NCBI RefSeq assembly: GCF_001552615.1
Contig: NZ_BCRN01000004.1
Coordinates: 186,001-250,000, forward strand
Direction: 5' to 3'
Source: Millisia brevis NBRC 105863
GTDB lineage: Bacteria; Actinomycetota; Actinomycetes; Mycobacteriales; Mycobacteriaceae
DNA: 64,000 nucleotides
Shown piece after piece: positions 48,272 through 60,069 of the stretch. A model generated the notes under the pieces. The model was not told where the DNA came from. It saw nothing but the letters and a program-made list of their open reading frames with translations, and searched no databases. The position numbers were made by a program, and so were the translations under genes. The first letter of the stretch is position 1. Every line of letters begins with the position of its first letter.

Positions 48272-49906
48272 TCAGCCCGTGGTCGCCGGGTCGTCGACGG
48301 TGGCCGCCGCGCTTTCCGCGGCCCGGGTGGTCTCCCGCTGCGCCGTTGCCTCCCGCTGCGCGGTGGTCTCCGTCTCTGCGGTGGTCTCCGATCCGGGGCG
48401 CGGGACCGCGGTTCCGGTCGGGATCGCGCTCTGCAGGGTCGGGGTGACCAGCCCCCCGCGCGGGCTGGTCGTCGTCGGTGGGACCTCGGTGGTCGGCGCC
48501 GTCGTCGTCGGCGGCGGCTCCTCGGTGGTGGTCGTCCGGGTCCGATCGCGGTCCGGGCGGGTGCGGTCCGCGGCGCTCGGCGGGATCAGGGCGGGGACGC
48601 TCGGCACGGTCACCGACGGGGTTGTCGTCTCGACGGTGGTCTCCGGCGGCGGAATCACCTCGGGCTCCGCGTCCGGGGCGGCGATCACCTCGACGTGCTC
48701 GTCGACCGGTTGCGCGCTCGGCAGGGGGATCGCCGGCAGGTCCGGACCGGGGTGCAGGCTGCGGGTGGTGCGCGACGTGGTGGACCGGTCGGAGGTATCC
48801 GCCGCCGGCTGGGCGACCGTCGAGCCGACCGGGACCTCCGAGGACGCGGTCAGTGTCGATTCGACCGCCGTGGTCGACCACACCCGGGTGCTGACCGCCG
48901 AGGCGGCGTCCGGGGTGATACCCGTCGTCTCGCGCGGTCCGTAGGTCAACGCGAGCGTCGCGATCGCGATCGCGCCGGCGAGCACGCCGGCGCCGCGCAA
49001 GGACAGCCGAGGACCGACCCGTTCGCCCGGGGAGACGACGGCGAAGCTGGTGGCCTCCTCGCTGGGTTGGGCCAACAGGGCCGCCCCGCGGGCGAGGACC
49101 GTATCCGGCTCGTGCGGTACCACGACCGGAAGTCCGAACGATTCGCCGAGAACGCGGGCGAGGACGGGGATATGGGCGCCACCGCCGATCAGTACGAACG
49201 CGTCGGGCAGGGTCGGCGACTGCTCGACCGCGGCGTCGATCGAGGCGATCCCCGCGAGCAGGGCCGGGGCGATCGCGGACTCGAAATCGGCCCGGGTGAT
49301 CGACAGCGGCTGCTCGCCGATGCGGTGCACCAGCGTCGAGTCGGCGAACGACAACTGCTCCTTGGCGGTGCGCACGCGCGCGCCGAGCAGGTCGCGGTCG
49401 ACATCGGGATCGATGGTCCGTCGACTGCGAATCAGTCCGTCGAGCAGATCGTCGAAGACCGCACCGGACATCTCGGTGGTGTGGTCGTAGGCCAGCAGGA
49501 TCGGTTCGGCGGAATCGACCCCGGCCGCATCGACGACGCTGGTAGCGGTACCGGTATCGCCCACGTCCACCAGGGCGACCCGGCGGTGGCCCGCGAGTTC
49601 ACCGGAGGCGCCCAGGCAGGCGGTCGCGGCGGTCGCCTCGGGTACGAGGGTGATCCGCCGATCGCTGACCGCCCGGACCGACATCGCCTGCGAGCGGCTG
49701 CGGTAGGTCACCGCGATCTGCTCGGGTTGCCCGTCGACCAGTCCGGCCAGCAGATCGGCGCAGGCGATGACCAGATCGCCGACCTCGCGGCGGCGATCGA
49801 CCGCCACCATGCGGACGTCGACATCGTCACCGCGGGATCGGTCGCGGGTGAGTATGGCGCCGCAGACGACATCGGCTCCCAACGAGATCCCGAAAGTCGT
49901 CGACAC
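48272..49906 (-). CDS. Hsp70-like actin-fold membrane protein with extracytoplasmic Thr/Pro tail
   Basis: 544 residues from GTG 49906. Residues about 1-300 form an Hsp70-like nucleotide-binding domain: ISLGADVV (phosphate 1), VDVGDTGT (phosphate 2), AKEQLSF and VLIGGGAHIPVLARVL (adenosine). A membrane helix at about 315-335 (GAGVLAGAIAIATLALTYG) follows; the classical peptide-binding domain is missing. The last ~200 residues are Thr/Pro/Ser/Glu-rich with repeats and should face the cell wall. It is probably a membrane ATPase sensor or scaffold rather than a chaperone. It lies between tsaD and the heat-shock groES promoter. Confidence 0.8.
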   Translation of the reverse strand: MSTTFGISLGADVVCGAILTRDRSRGDDVDVRMVAVDRRREVGDLVIACADLLAGLVDGQPEQIAVTYRSRSQAMSVRAVSDRRITLVPEATAATACLGASGELAGHRRVALVDVGDTGTATSVVDAAGVDSAEPILLAYDHTTEMSGAVFDDLLDGLIRSRRTIDPDVDRDLLGARVRTAKEQLSFADSTLVHRIGEQPLSITRADFESAIAPALLAGIASIDAAVEQSPTLPDAFVLIGGGAHIPVLARVLGESFGLPVVVPHEPDTVLARGAALLAQPSEEATSFAVVSPGERVGPRLSLRGAGVLAGAIAIATLALTYGPRETTGITPDAASAVSTRVWSTTAVESTLTASSEVPVGSTVAQPAADTSDRSTTSRTTRSLHPGPDLPAIPLPSAQPVDEHVEVIAAPDAEPEVIPPPETTVETTTPSVTVPSVPALIPPSAADRTRPDRDRTRTTTTEEPPPTTTAPTTEVPPTTTSPRGGLVTPTLQSAIPTGTAVPRPGSETTAETETTAQREATAQRETTRAAESAAATVDDPATTG

Positions 49907-50253
49907 GTCTCGCCCTTCCCCAAAAGTACGAAAACCACACCAAAGCGGCCGTTATTGGAATGTTACCAAGCTTTGCCGCGGGAAGTGAGGCGGGGGTCAC
50001 CCCGGGAGTGTCATGGTCGGCACGGGTGGGTCGGTCGGCGAATCCGGTGGCCGCGACCAGGCGGAATAGAGATTGCGGACGAGATACTTGAGTGCCGGCA
50101 CTCGCGTGTATAGAGTGCCAAGTGGCGATACCTCGTGCTCGGCACCCGCGACGACGGGCCCGGGGCTGCGCCGTGAATCGTACGTCCCATATAACAGTGG
50201 CCCGAACGGCTCCGCCGGGGCCGCGGACACGTGAAAAAAGTGGAGGACACATC
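49907..50253. other. 347-bp divergent region Hsp70-like gene / groES
   Basis: No gene is seen. It carries the groES promoter with CIRCE (next entry) and presumably the promoter of the Hsp70-like gene; AT-rich DNA near 49930-49975 could serve the latter. The groES leader is about 130 nt. Confidence 0.5.
50088..50119 (+). promoter_or_regulatory. groESL promoter with CIRCE operator (HrcA site)
   Basis: GGCACTC-N9-GAGTGCC at 50097-50119 matches the inner core of CIRCE (GCACTC-N9-GAGTGC). It overlaps a promoter with TTGAGT (50088-50093), 17 nt spacing, and TAGAGT (50111-50116). An additional 14-bp perfect palindrome GAGTGCCGGCACTC (50090-50103) shares the left arm. HrcA repression of groESL, relieved by heat, is expected. 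Confidence 0.92.
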
Positions 50254-50545
50254 GTGGCGAGCGTGAACATCAAGCCGCTCGAGGACAAGATCCTCGTCCA
50301 GGCCAACGCAGCCGAGACGACGACCGCCTCCGGCCTCGTCATCCCCGACACGGCCAAGGAGAAGCCCCAGGAGGGCACCGTTGTCGCCGTCGGCCCCGGC
50401 CGGTGGGACGAGGACGGCGACAAGCGGATCCCGCTGGATGTCAGCGAGGGCGACGTCGTGATCTACAGCAAGTACGGCGGCACCGAGATCAAGTACGGCG
50501 GCGAGGAGTACCTGATCCTGTCGGCCCGCGACGTGCTGGCCGTCG

Positions 50546-50556
<11 letters not shown>
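50254..50556 (+). CDS. groES: Co-chaperonin GroES
   Basis: 100 residues from GTG 50254, GGAGG 7 nt upstream. Sequence is nearly the mycobacterial GroES ([24 protein letters not shown]...), with the mobile loop near residues 17-34 and terminal DVLAVVSK. It caps GroEL. The 3' end carries an in-frame 15-bp repeat of the stop region. groEL follows after 168 bp. Confidence 0.98.
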
Positions 50557-52336
<1,780 letters not shown>

Positions 52337-52338
<2 letters not shown>

Positions 52339-52380
52339 GTGATCACCCACCGGGTGATCGCTCCACCGGGTGATCGCCCG
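52337..52380 (+). repeat. Three ~15-bp tandem copies after groEL1
   Basis: Units GAGTGATCACCCACC, GGGTGATCGCTCCACC and GGGTGATCGCCCGG run from 52337 to about 52380. The first begins inside the TGA stop. Confidence 0.85.
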
Positions 52381-52392
52381 GGGCGCATGACG

Positions 52393-52436
52393 AGGGGTCG
52401 TGCGGTTCGCTTCTCGAAGCGACCGCACGACCCCTT
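52393..52436. terminator. Terminator groEL1 / whiB3
   Basis: About 20-bp stem with one bulged T, left arm from 52393 and right arm ending 52435, between convergent groEL1 and whiB3. Confidence 0.88.
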
Positions 52437-52494
52437 GGTCGTGTGCGTGCCGACCGCGGATGTCGAGGACGTATCCGGGTCCGGCAGGTGTCCG

Positions 52495-52791
52495 TCAGGA
52501 CGCGATACGGCGGCGTCCGCGGCGGCGGTTGTAGACCTCGCGCTCGGCTTCGGACATGCCGCCCCAGATGCCGTAGGGCTCGCAAACGGTCAGTGCGTGA
52601 TTGCGGCACTGGGCGATCACCGGGCAACGGTGGCACATCTCGCGGGCGCGCATCTCCCGCTGGGCGCGAGCACGGCCGCGCTCCCCGTCCGGATGGAAGA
52701 ACATCGAAGAATCGACTCCCCGGCACAGTCCGTGTCGCTGCCAATCCCACATATCGGCGTTGGGTCCCGGGAGGTGGTTCGGCTGTGACAT
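52495..52791 (-). CDS. whiB3: WhiB-family Fe-S transcriptional regulator, WhiB3-like
   Basis: 98 residues from ATG 52791, GAGGAG 7 nt upstream. Cys23, Cys53, Cys56 and Cys62 ligate the [4Fe-4S] cluster; GIWGGMSEAER is the beta-turn and RRRGRRR the basic DNA-contacting tail. WhiB3 in M. tuberculosis lies between groEL1 and Rv3415c and binds the primary sigma factor in response to redox, NO and acid stress; the same order is kept here. A long upstream region suggests complex control. Confidence 0.93.
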   Translation of the reverse strand: MSQPNHLPGPNADMWDWQRHGLCRGVDSSMFFHPDGERGRARAQREMRAREMCHRCPVIAQCRNHALTVCEPYGIWGGMSEAEREVYNRRRGRRRIAS

Positions 52792-53565
52792 GTCGTACTC
52801 CTCGTGCACTTCGTGTCTGTTGTTCACAGCATCGCCCGGAGACTGACGCACAGCCGTTGCCCCATCGCAAATAATCGGCTAACGCATGTCAACGAATACT
52901 CGGCACCTTTGGCGAACCGGGTCGATCACTGGGGCAACGGTAGGGCGGACCCGGAAAACCCGTCAATACTGCGTCGAGGTGGCGACCGACATAGCGCCGC
53001 ACGAAGATTTGATCTGTGTGTCACTTTCGGTGCACTCGCGTCGACCTGCGGTTCGGTGCCGGCCGGCGGGCTTGCGGGTGGGTACGCGGCGACACGACGA
53101 GCTCCCCCGGGGGAGCTGTAGATTCGTTGAAACGTTCACTACGACAGTGCATTTGAGGTGATCTCTACTGTCGGTCAGCAGTGGGTAAAGGGTCTCCACA
53201 GTGTGACTCGAGTCTCCGAAAAGTGCGCGCGCTGCGGACAATTCCGCGGTGCGGGTTCGGTACGTCGACGGCCGTCGAGGGGGCTGCGGAGCCATATTCA
53301 CGTGCTGGTGAAATATATCCGAAACATTGGCGTACGCAACTGTTAACCGGTCGAATTCCGCGAGAAGGGCTATTCCGTGAGCATATGCTCAATCCGCACG
53401 TCAGGGGGGTGGTGGGAGCCCGAATCGTTATGCGCGATGGGTAGGTTCGAGCCTGCCGAATCGGGTAGGTCGGAACTCTTCGGGCGGCAGTTGACGCCAC
53501 CGTCACATAGGGATGCGGTCGCGGTCGCCGCGGCTTTCGGTTGTGCCCGGACGGTCGAAGGACCC
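52792..53565. promoter_or_regulatory. 774-bp intergenic region upstream of whiB3, with palindromes
   Basis: No convincing gene. GC is clearly below the flanks, especially 53120-53420. A perfect 18-bp palindrome AGCTCCCCCGGGGGAGCT lies at 53100-53117, a 12-bp palindrome GAGCATATGCTC at 53380-53391, and a near-perfect inverted repeat TTCAC/GTGAA with AT flanks at 53294-53316. It likely holds the whiB3 and downstream-gene promoters and perhaps a small RNA. Confidence 0.55.
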
Positions 53566-54504
53566 GTGCCGACGGTGGCCTCGATGCGCGCCGACCCGAT
53601 CACGATCGACCGGCTGTGGCTCGCCGCGATCGGATCGGCGGCCCGCGGGCACTACGCGTCGGCCCGCCGCGACCTCGCCCTCGCCGAGCGGATCGCCGGC
53701 GGGCGGGCCCGCGATGCCGCCCACGGGGTGCGCCTCGCGCGGGTATTCGTGGCGGCGGCATCCATCGCCCGCCAACTCGGCGATCACCGCGCCGGGGCGC
53801 GCTACGACGGGCGCGCGGCTGTCCTCGTTGCGGCCGCACGGTCGGGAACCGAGGGGTCGGGGACCCCGGCCGGGATCGGCGTCGCCGAGGCCCTGTGGAT
53901 CGATGCGATCGCCGGCGCCGCTGCCGACGCGCTCGGCGACGGCGGGATCGCCCGCGCCGCCGGGATCGCCCGCCGACTCGACGCGCTGACCCCCGCCCCC
54001 GCGCGTGATCGCACCGAGGCCGCCAACGATGTCTGGGATACAGCGGCGGGTGCGCCCCCGGCGGACGGCTGGGAGGTGACCGCCTCGGCGCTCTGTGCGT
54101 CCGAGGTGCCCGCCCGCGGGCCCTCCGGTCGCGAACTCGTCCGGGCGGGTTGGGTACGGGCCGAGATCGCGATGACCGCCGGCGACGGCGGGGCGGCGGT
54201 CGCGGCGGCGACCGGGGCGCTCGACCGGGCGTCGATCGGTGGATCCTGTCGCCATCGGATCAAGTCGGCGCTCGTGCTGGCGGCCGCGCGGGTCGTGGCC
54301 GGTGAACCGGACGGCGCGCGTCCACTCGTCGAAGCCGTGCGCGCCGCCGCGGACGACCACGGCCACCTTCCACTGCTCTGGGCGGCGGGCATGTTGGCAC
54401 CGGCGGTGGGGCTCGACGCTCCGGAGGGCCCGGCGGTCACCGCGGAACTCGGGCGCCGCGGGGGGCTTCCGACCGTGCTCGGCGCCCGCTCGTTCGCCCG
54501 GTGA
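53566..54504 (+). CDS. Conserved helical-repeat protein, Rv3415c-like
   Basis: 312 residues if started at GTG 53566 (GAAGGA 3 nt upstream); ATG 53584 is an alternative. In-frame GTG 53377 and ATG 53437 are possible but the codons there are poorly coding. The product is Ala-rich with recurring 30-35-residue helix pairs (WLAAIGSAARGHYASARRDLALAERI; VRAGWVRAEIAMTAGDGGAAVAAATGALDRA), suggesting TPR-like repeats. It occupies the Rv3415c position between whiB3 and sigD. Function unknown. An imperfect hairpin covers its stop. Confidence 0.7.
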   Translation: MPTVASMRADPITIDRLWLAAIGSAARGHYASARRDLALAERIAGGRARDAAHGVRLARVFVAAASIARQLGDHRAGARYDGRAAVLVAAARSGTEGSGTPAGIGVAEALWIDAIAGAAADALGDGGIARAAGIARRLDALTPAPARDRTEAANDVWDTAAGAPPADGWEVTASALCASEVPARGPSGRELVRAGWVRAEIAMTAGDGGAAVAAATGALDRASIGGSCRHRIKSALVLAAARVVAGEPDGARPLVEAVRAAADDHGHLPLLWAAGMLAPAVGLDAPEGPAVTAELGRRGGLPTVLGARSFAR

Positions 54505-54523
54505 GACCGGCCTCACCCGGGCG
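54495..54523 (+). terminator. Hairpin spanning the stop codon of the Rv3415c-like gene
   Basis: CGCCCGGTGAG pairs with CTCACCCGGGCG with one bulged base; the TGA stop is in the left arm. Possible terminator. Confidence 0.4.
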
Positions 54524-54711
54524 GCCGCAGCCGGCGGACGACACGCCATCGGGTTCGTCATCGGTGCAGGTCGCATCCCCTTCGGTCGGGATGGGACAAA
54601 CGTCGATCGGCAGTGGACGTTCGAGTCGATATGCTGGCGAGGTTCCACTGGTGTGGAAGCACGTTCGGAGATGAACGCTGTCCGAGGGAGAAATCGGGAT
54701 CCTCGCAACCA

Positions 54712-55290
54712 ATGAATCTGTCCGGTGACGACCTCGACGCCCAGGTCGCAGCGGCGGCGGACGGCGATCGAGCGGCTCTCGGCCGCGTACTCGAATCGAT
54801 CCGTCCCTTGGTCGTGCGGTACTGCCGCGCTCGTTTCGGCGTCGGTGACCGCGGTCAGATGTCGGCGGACGACGTCGCCCAGGAAGTCTGCCTCGCGGTT
54901 ATGACCGCATTGCCGCGTTACCAGGATCGCGGCAAGCCCTTCATGGCGTTCGTCTACGGAATCGCCTCTCACAAAGTTGCCGACGCACATCGTGCCGCAG
55001 CGCGTAACAAATCAGACGCCGTCGCCGAAGTACCAGATGTGATTGCCCTCGATGAGGGTCCGGAAAAGCGGGCCATCGACTCGGAGGCCACACGGCAGAT
55101 GGCTACTTTGCTGAGTTCGCTGAACGAGAAGCACCGCGAGATCGTGGTGCTCCGCGTGATAGTCGGGCTCTCCGCAGAGGAGACAGCCGCGATTATTGGA
55201 AGCACGGCCGGCGCGGTACGCGTCGCCCAACACCGAGCGATGGCAAAGCTGAAGAACGAAGTGAAGAAGAGAGGTGAACTCGATGGGTAG
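54712..55290 (+). CDS. sigD: ECF RNA polymerase sigma factor SigD
   Basis: 192 residues from ATG 54712. Region 2 (RPLVVRYCRARFG...DDVAQEVCLAVMTALPRYQ...FMAFVYGIASHKVADAHR) and region 4 (LNEKHREIVVLRVIVGLSAEETAAIIGSTAGAVRVAQHRA, described as the helix-turn-helix) are complete. The gene is followed by its membrane anti-sigma factor with an 8-bp overlap, as in M. tuberculosis Rv3414c-Rv3413c. A TATGCT at 54640-54645 could be a -10 element. GC is lower than neighbours in region 4. Confidence 0.95.
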   Translation: MNLSGDDLDAQVAAAADGDRAALGRVLESIRPLVVRYCRARFGVGDRGQMSADDVAQEVCLAVMTALPRYQDRGKPFMAFVYGIASHKVADAHRAAARNKSDAVAEVPDVIALDEGPEKRAIDSEATRQMATLLSSLNEKHREIVVLRVIVGLSAEETAAIIGSTAGAVRVAQHRAMAKLKNEVKKRGELDG

Positions 55291-56248
55291 GGGCGATGGG
55301 CGGTCGACTGATCCCTTTGCCGATTCCGGCGAGCCCGTAGAGGTCGCCAGGGTCCACCACGACGATGCCTTTCTGGACGCGATAGCCGGAGACGGCCGGG
55401 TCGCCACCGAGTCGAACGAGGAGTACCAACTCGCTCTCCTGTTCGCCCAGTGGCGCACGGAGGTCGACCGGGAACCCATGCCCGCCGGGCCGACGATCGA
55501 CGAGGTCCTCGCCGCGATCGCCGCTCAGGAGGAGAAGCCGCAGCCCCGGCGCGAGTCGACCGTGCTGCGCTTCCTGCGACCGGTCGGTCGGGTGGCCGCG
55601 GCCTTCCTGATCGTCGGCGGTGCGGCGACGGTGGTCTTCTCCTACAACGCGCAACCCGGCGATCCGCTCTGGTCGATCAAGTCGGTCGTCTTCTCGAGCG
55701 AAGCCAGCGCGACGATGGCGAAGGTCGACACGTCGTCGGCGCTCGATGCCGCCGCCAGCTCGATCCAGGCGCGCGACACCACCTCGGCGGCGACGAACCT
55801 CTCCGAGGCCGTCGAACGCATCGAGGCGATCAACAACGAGGGTGACAAGAACGCCTTCGAGGAACGCCTCACCACGCTGCAGGCCGAGCTCGACGCGCTG
55901 CTGCAGGCACAGCTCGCGCAGGAGCAGCAGGCGGCCACGACCGCCCCGCCGACCACGACGCCGTCGGTAGCCGCTCCGACCACCACGCAGGCCCCGGTGA
56001 CGACGACACCCGCCCCGGTGTCGCAGCCCTCGGTCGGATGGCCGACGCTGCCGACCATCCCGACGTTGCCGTCCCCGGAAGATCTGACGCTGCCGACGAT
56101 TCCGTCGATCCCGCTGCCGACGATCCCGACCGAGGTTCCGACCGACATCCTGCCGACGGTGCCGGCGCCGGAACCCACCGGCGGCCCGTCACTGCCGACG
56201 CTCGAACCCGCCCCGCCGGTGACGACGACAACACTTCCGGAGAACTGA
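55283..56248 (+). CDS. rsdA: Anti-sigma-D factor RsdA
   Basis: 321 residues from ATG 55283 (AGAGAGG 7 nt upstream), overlapping sigD; GTG 55274 is an alternative. N-terminal cytoplasmic SigD-binding region (DDAFLDAIAGDG... EEYQLALLFAQWRTEVD), one membrane helix at about 107-125 (GRVAAAFLIVGGAATVVFS), then the QPGDPLWSIKSVVF motif shared with Rv3413c, a helical region, and a Thr/Pro-rich extracellular tail with TIP repeats. It should be released by regulated proteolysis to free SigD. Confidence 0.92.
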   Translation: MGRGDGRSTDPFADSGEPVEVARVHHDDAFLDAIAGDGRVATESNEEYQLALLFAQWRTEVDREPMPAGPTIDEVLAAIAAQEEKPQPRRESTVLRFLRPVGRVAAAFLIVGGAATVVFSYNAQPGDPLWSIKSVVFSSEASATMAKVDTSSALDAAASSIQARDTTSAATNLSEAVERIEAINNEGDKNAFEERLTTLQAELDALLQAQLAQEQQAATTAPPTTTPSVAAPTTTQAPVTTTPAPVSQPSVGWPTLPTIPTLPSPEDLTLPTIPSIPLPTIPTEVPTDILPTVPAPEPTGGPSLPTLEPAPPVTTTTLPEN

Positions 56249-56283
56249 CCGGACGCGTACACGGCAACACGAAGATCACACGA

Positions 56284-56317
56284 ACGAGGCACCCCGGTCA
56301 TCGGCAGGGTGCCTCGT
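56284..56317. terminator. Terminator sigD-rsdA / DUF5319 gene
   Basis: An 11-bp perfect stem (56284-56294 with 56307-56317), 12-nt loop. Confidence 0.75.
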
Positions 56318-56460
56318 CGTATACCCGGTACGCGGGCGGGTGCTTCTATGCGGAACGTCCGGGGCTCGTGACGCCCAGCGCGGGTGTGGATCGAGACGGC
56401 GGCCGTCGGTGCCCGGGCCACCGTGGATCTCGAGACCGGGGCGGATCGATCCGCAATGCC

Positions 56461-56859
56461 TCAGTGATCGTGGCGCAGCGCGTTGTCGCCGAGGGTCGCG
56501 TCGGCGAAGCCGCGGCAGTAATCCCACGTGACGTAGGCATCGGGCTGCGGATCGTAGGCCGGTTCGTGTGGGCGCACCGTGCCGTCGACCAGCAGTTGCA
56601 GCAGGTTGGCCCGCAGCATGTCCCAGTCGTGATAGTGATCCTGATTGCAGTCGTCGCAGCAGACGACCAGGCCGCGGAAACCGCGCGGAGCGAGCAGACC
56701 TTCGTATACCGCGAGATCGGCGAGATCCTCCTCGACCGCCAGCCGCTCCCGCGAATCGAGCGGCCGTCCCGGCTCGATCGCGTCGAGCGCAGCAGAGGGA
56801 TCCGCCGGATCCCCGGCAAACGGGTCCGGCGGCAATCCCGGTGGAAGGTGATCGCGCAC
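56461..56859 (-). CDS. DUF5319 protein, Rv3412-like
   Basis: 132 residues from GTG 56859 (RDHLPPGLPPDPFAGDP), the start matching Rv3412; GTG 56868 is 3 codons longer. Conserved CCDDCNQDHYHDWDMLRANLLQLL and WDYCRGFADA give a Cys/His cluster that could bind zinc. Rv3412 and its relatives always lie next to sigD-rsdA or guaB2, but their function is unknown. No ribosome site is visible. Confidence 0.88.
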   Translation of the reverse strand: MRDHLPPGLPPDPFAGDPADPSAALDAIEPGRPLDSRERLAVEEDLADLAVYEGLLAPRGFRGLVVCCDDCNQDHYHDWDMLRANLLQLLVDGTVRPHEPAYDPQPDAYVTWDYCRGFADATLGDNALRHDH

Positions 56860-58755
<1,896 letters not shown>

Positions 58756-58843
58756 CGTTCAGGTGCTCCCGGGGGAGGGCCGGGGGTAAAGCCGATGGAT
58801 CTGTCGCGGGGCCGTGGTGCGCGCGACGAGGGGAAGGGTTGCC

Positions 58844-59980
58844 GTGCGCGATCTCGTCGAAATTGGGATGGGTCGCAGTGCCCGCCGGACGTACGAGCTG
58901 GATGATGTCGATATTGCCGCGTCCCGCCGGACGCGATCGTCGAAGGACGTATCGGTGTCCTGGCAGCTCGACGCCTATCGGTTCGATATCCCGATCGTCG
59001 CGCATCCGACCGACGCACTCGTCTCGCCGAGCTTCGCGCTCGCGCTGGGCAAGCGCGGCGGCCTCGGCGTGCTCAACGGCGAGGGCCTCTGGGCCCGGCA
59101 CGCCGACGTACCGGCGAAGCTCGAGTACCTGACCCACCTGGCGGAGACCGCCGAGGACCCCAACGACGCGTTGCGGTACCTGCAGCAGCTGCACTCCGAG
59201 CCGCTCGACCCGGACCTGCTCGGTGCCGCGGTGGCCGAGATCAGCAGCTCCGGGGTCACCACCGCGGTGCGGGTCAGCCCGCAGAACGCCCGGGTGCTCA
59301 CCCCGATCCTGCAGACCGCGGGGATCGACCTGTTGGTCATCCAGGGCACGATCATCTCCGCCGAGCATGTCGGCCGGGGCGGTGAGCCGCTCAACCTGAA
59401 GACCTTCATCGCCGATCTCGACATCCCCGTGGTCGCCGGCGGCGTCAGCGACCACCGCACCGCGCTGCACCTGATGCGCACCGGCGCGGCCGGCGTCATC
59501 GTCGGGTACGGCTCCACCCCGGGGGCGACGACCACCGGTGAGGTGCTCGGTATCGCGGTGCCGATGGCGACGGCGATCGCGGACGCGGCGGCGGCGCGGC
59601 GCGACTACCTCGACGAGACCGGCGGCCGCTACGTGCACGTGCTGGCCGACGGCGGGATCGAGACCTCCGGTCAGCTCGCCAAGGCGATCGCCTGTGGTGC
59701 GGACGCTGCCGTGCTCGGTGCGCCGCTGGCCGTCGCGGACGTCGCCCCCGGGCGCGGCTGGTACTGGCCGTCGGCGGCCGCCCATCCGTCGATGCCGCGC
59801 GGCACGCTGCTCCCGGTCGGGGAGCCGAATCCGCCGAGCCTGGACGCCGTGCTGACCGGCCCCTCCGGGGATGCCTTCGGCACGCTGAATCTGGTTGGTG
59901 GCCTGCGCCGTTCGATGGCCAAGGCCGGCTACTCCGACCTGAAGGAATTTCAGCGCGTCGGGCTGAACGTCCAGGGCTGA
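58844..59980 (+). CDS. guaB3: IMPDH-family protein GuaB3
   Basis: 378 residues from GTG 58844, preceded by GAGGGGAAGGG. It is an IMPDH-like barrel (VEIGMGRSARRTYELDDVDI; LVIQGTIISAEHV; VLADGGIETSGQLAKAIACGADA) with no CBS domains. The catalytic loop reads GYGSTPGATTT in place of GPGSICTTR, so the nucleophile Cys is absent. IMPDH activity is therefore unlikely; GMP reductase-like or regulatory roles have been proposed for related proteins. It lies 88 bp after guaB2 as in Rv3411c-Rv3410c. Confidence 0.94.
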   Translation: MRDLVEIGMGRSARRTYELDDVDIAASRRTRSSKDVSVSWQLDAYRFDIPIVAHPTDALVSPSFALALGKRGGLGVLNGEGLWARHADVPAKLEYLTHLAETAEDPNDALRYLQQLHSEPLDPDLLGAAVAEISSSGVTTAVRVSPQNARVLTPILQTAGIDLLVIQGTIISAEHVGRGGEPLNLKTFIADLDIPVVAGGVSDHRTALHLMRTGAAGVIVGYGSTPGATTTGEVLGIAVPMATAIADAAAARRDYLDETGGRYVHVLADGGIETSGQLAKAIACGADAAVLGAPLAVADVAPGRGWYWPSAAAHPSMPRGTLLPVGEPNPPSLDAVLTGPSGDAFGTLNLVGGLRRSMAKAGYSDLKEFQRVGLNVQG

Positions 59981-60004
59981 CCGCCCTGGTCGACGCTGTC
60001 GACC
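59971..60004 (+). terminator. Two overlapping hairpins at the guaB3 stop codon
   Basis: CCAGGGC/GCCCTGG (59971-59977, 59983-59989) encloses the TGA; GGTCGAC/GTCGACC (59988-59994, 59998-60004) follows and is succeeded by ATTTT. They are mutually exclusive over two bases and may form a terminator. Confidence 0.55.
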
Positions 60005-60069
60005 ATTTTGGTGTGACTCGCGGAAACGCGTATATGCTTTTGTGAGTCACATCATTGGGAGGCGAACCC

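Noticed and set aside
52804-53161. Two short plus-strand frames upstream of whiB3
   Set aside because: No ribosome site, low GC at third codon positions and no recognisable motif; better explained as regulatory DNA.
53377-53565. Extended N-terminus of the Rv3415c-like protein from GTG 53377
   Set aside because: Although GAGAAGGG precedes it, the codons (ATA, TCA, TTA, AGG) are unlike the rest of the gene; coding character begins near 53506-53566.
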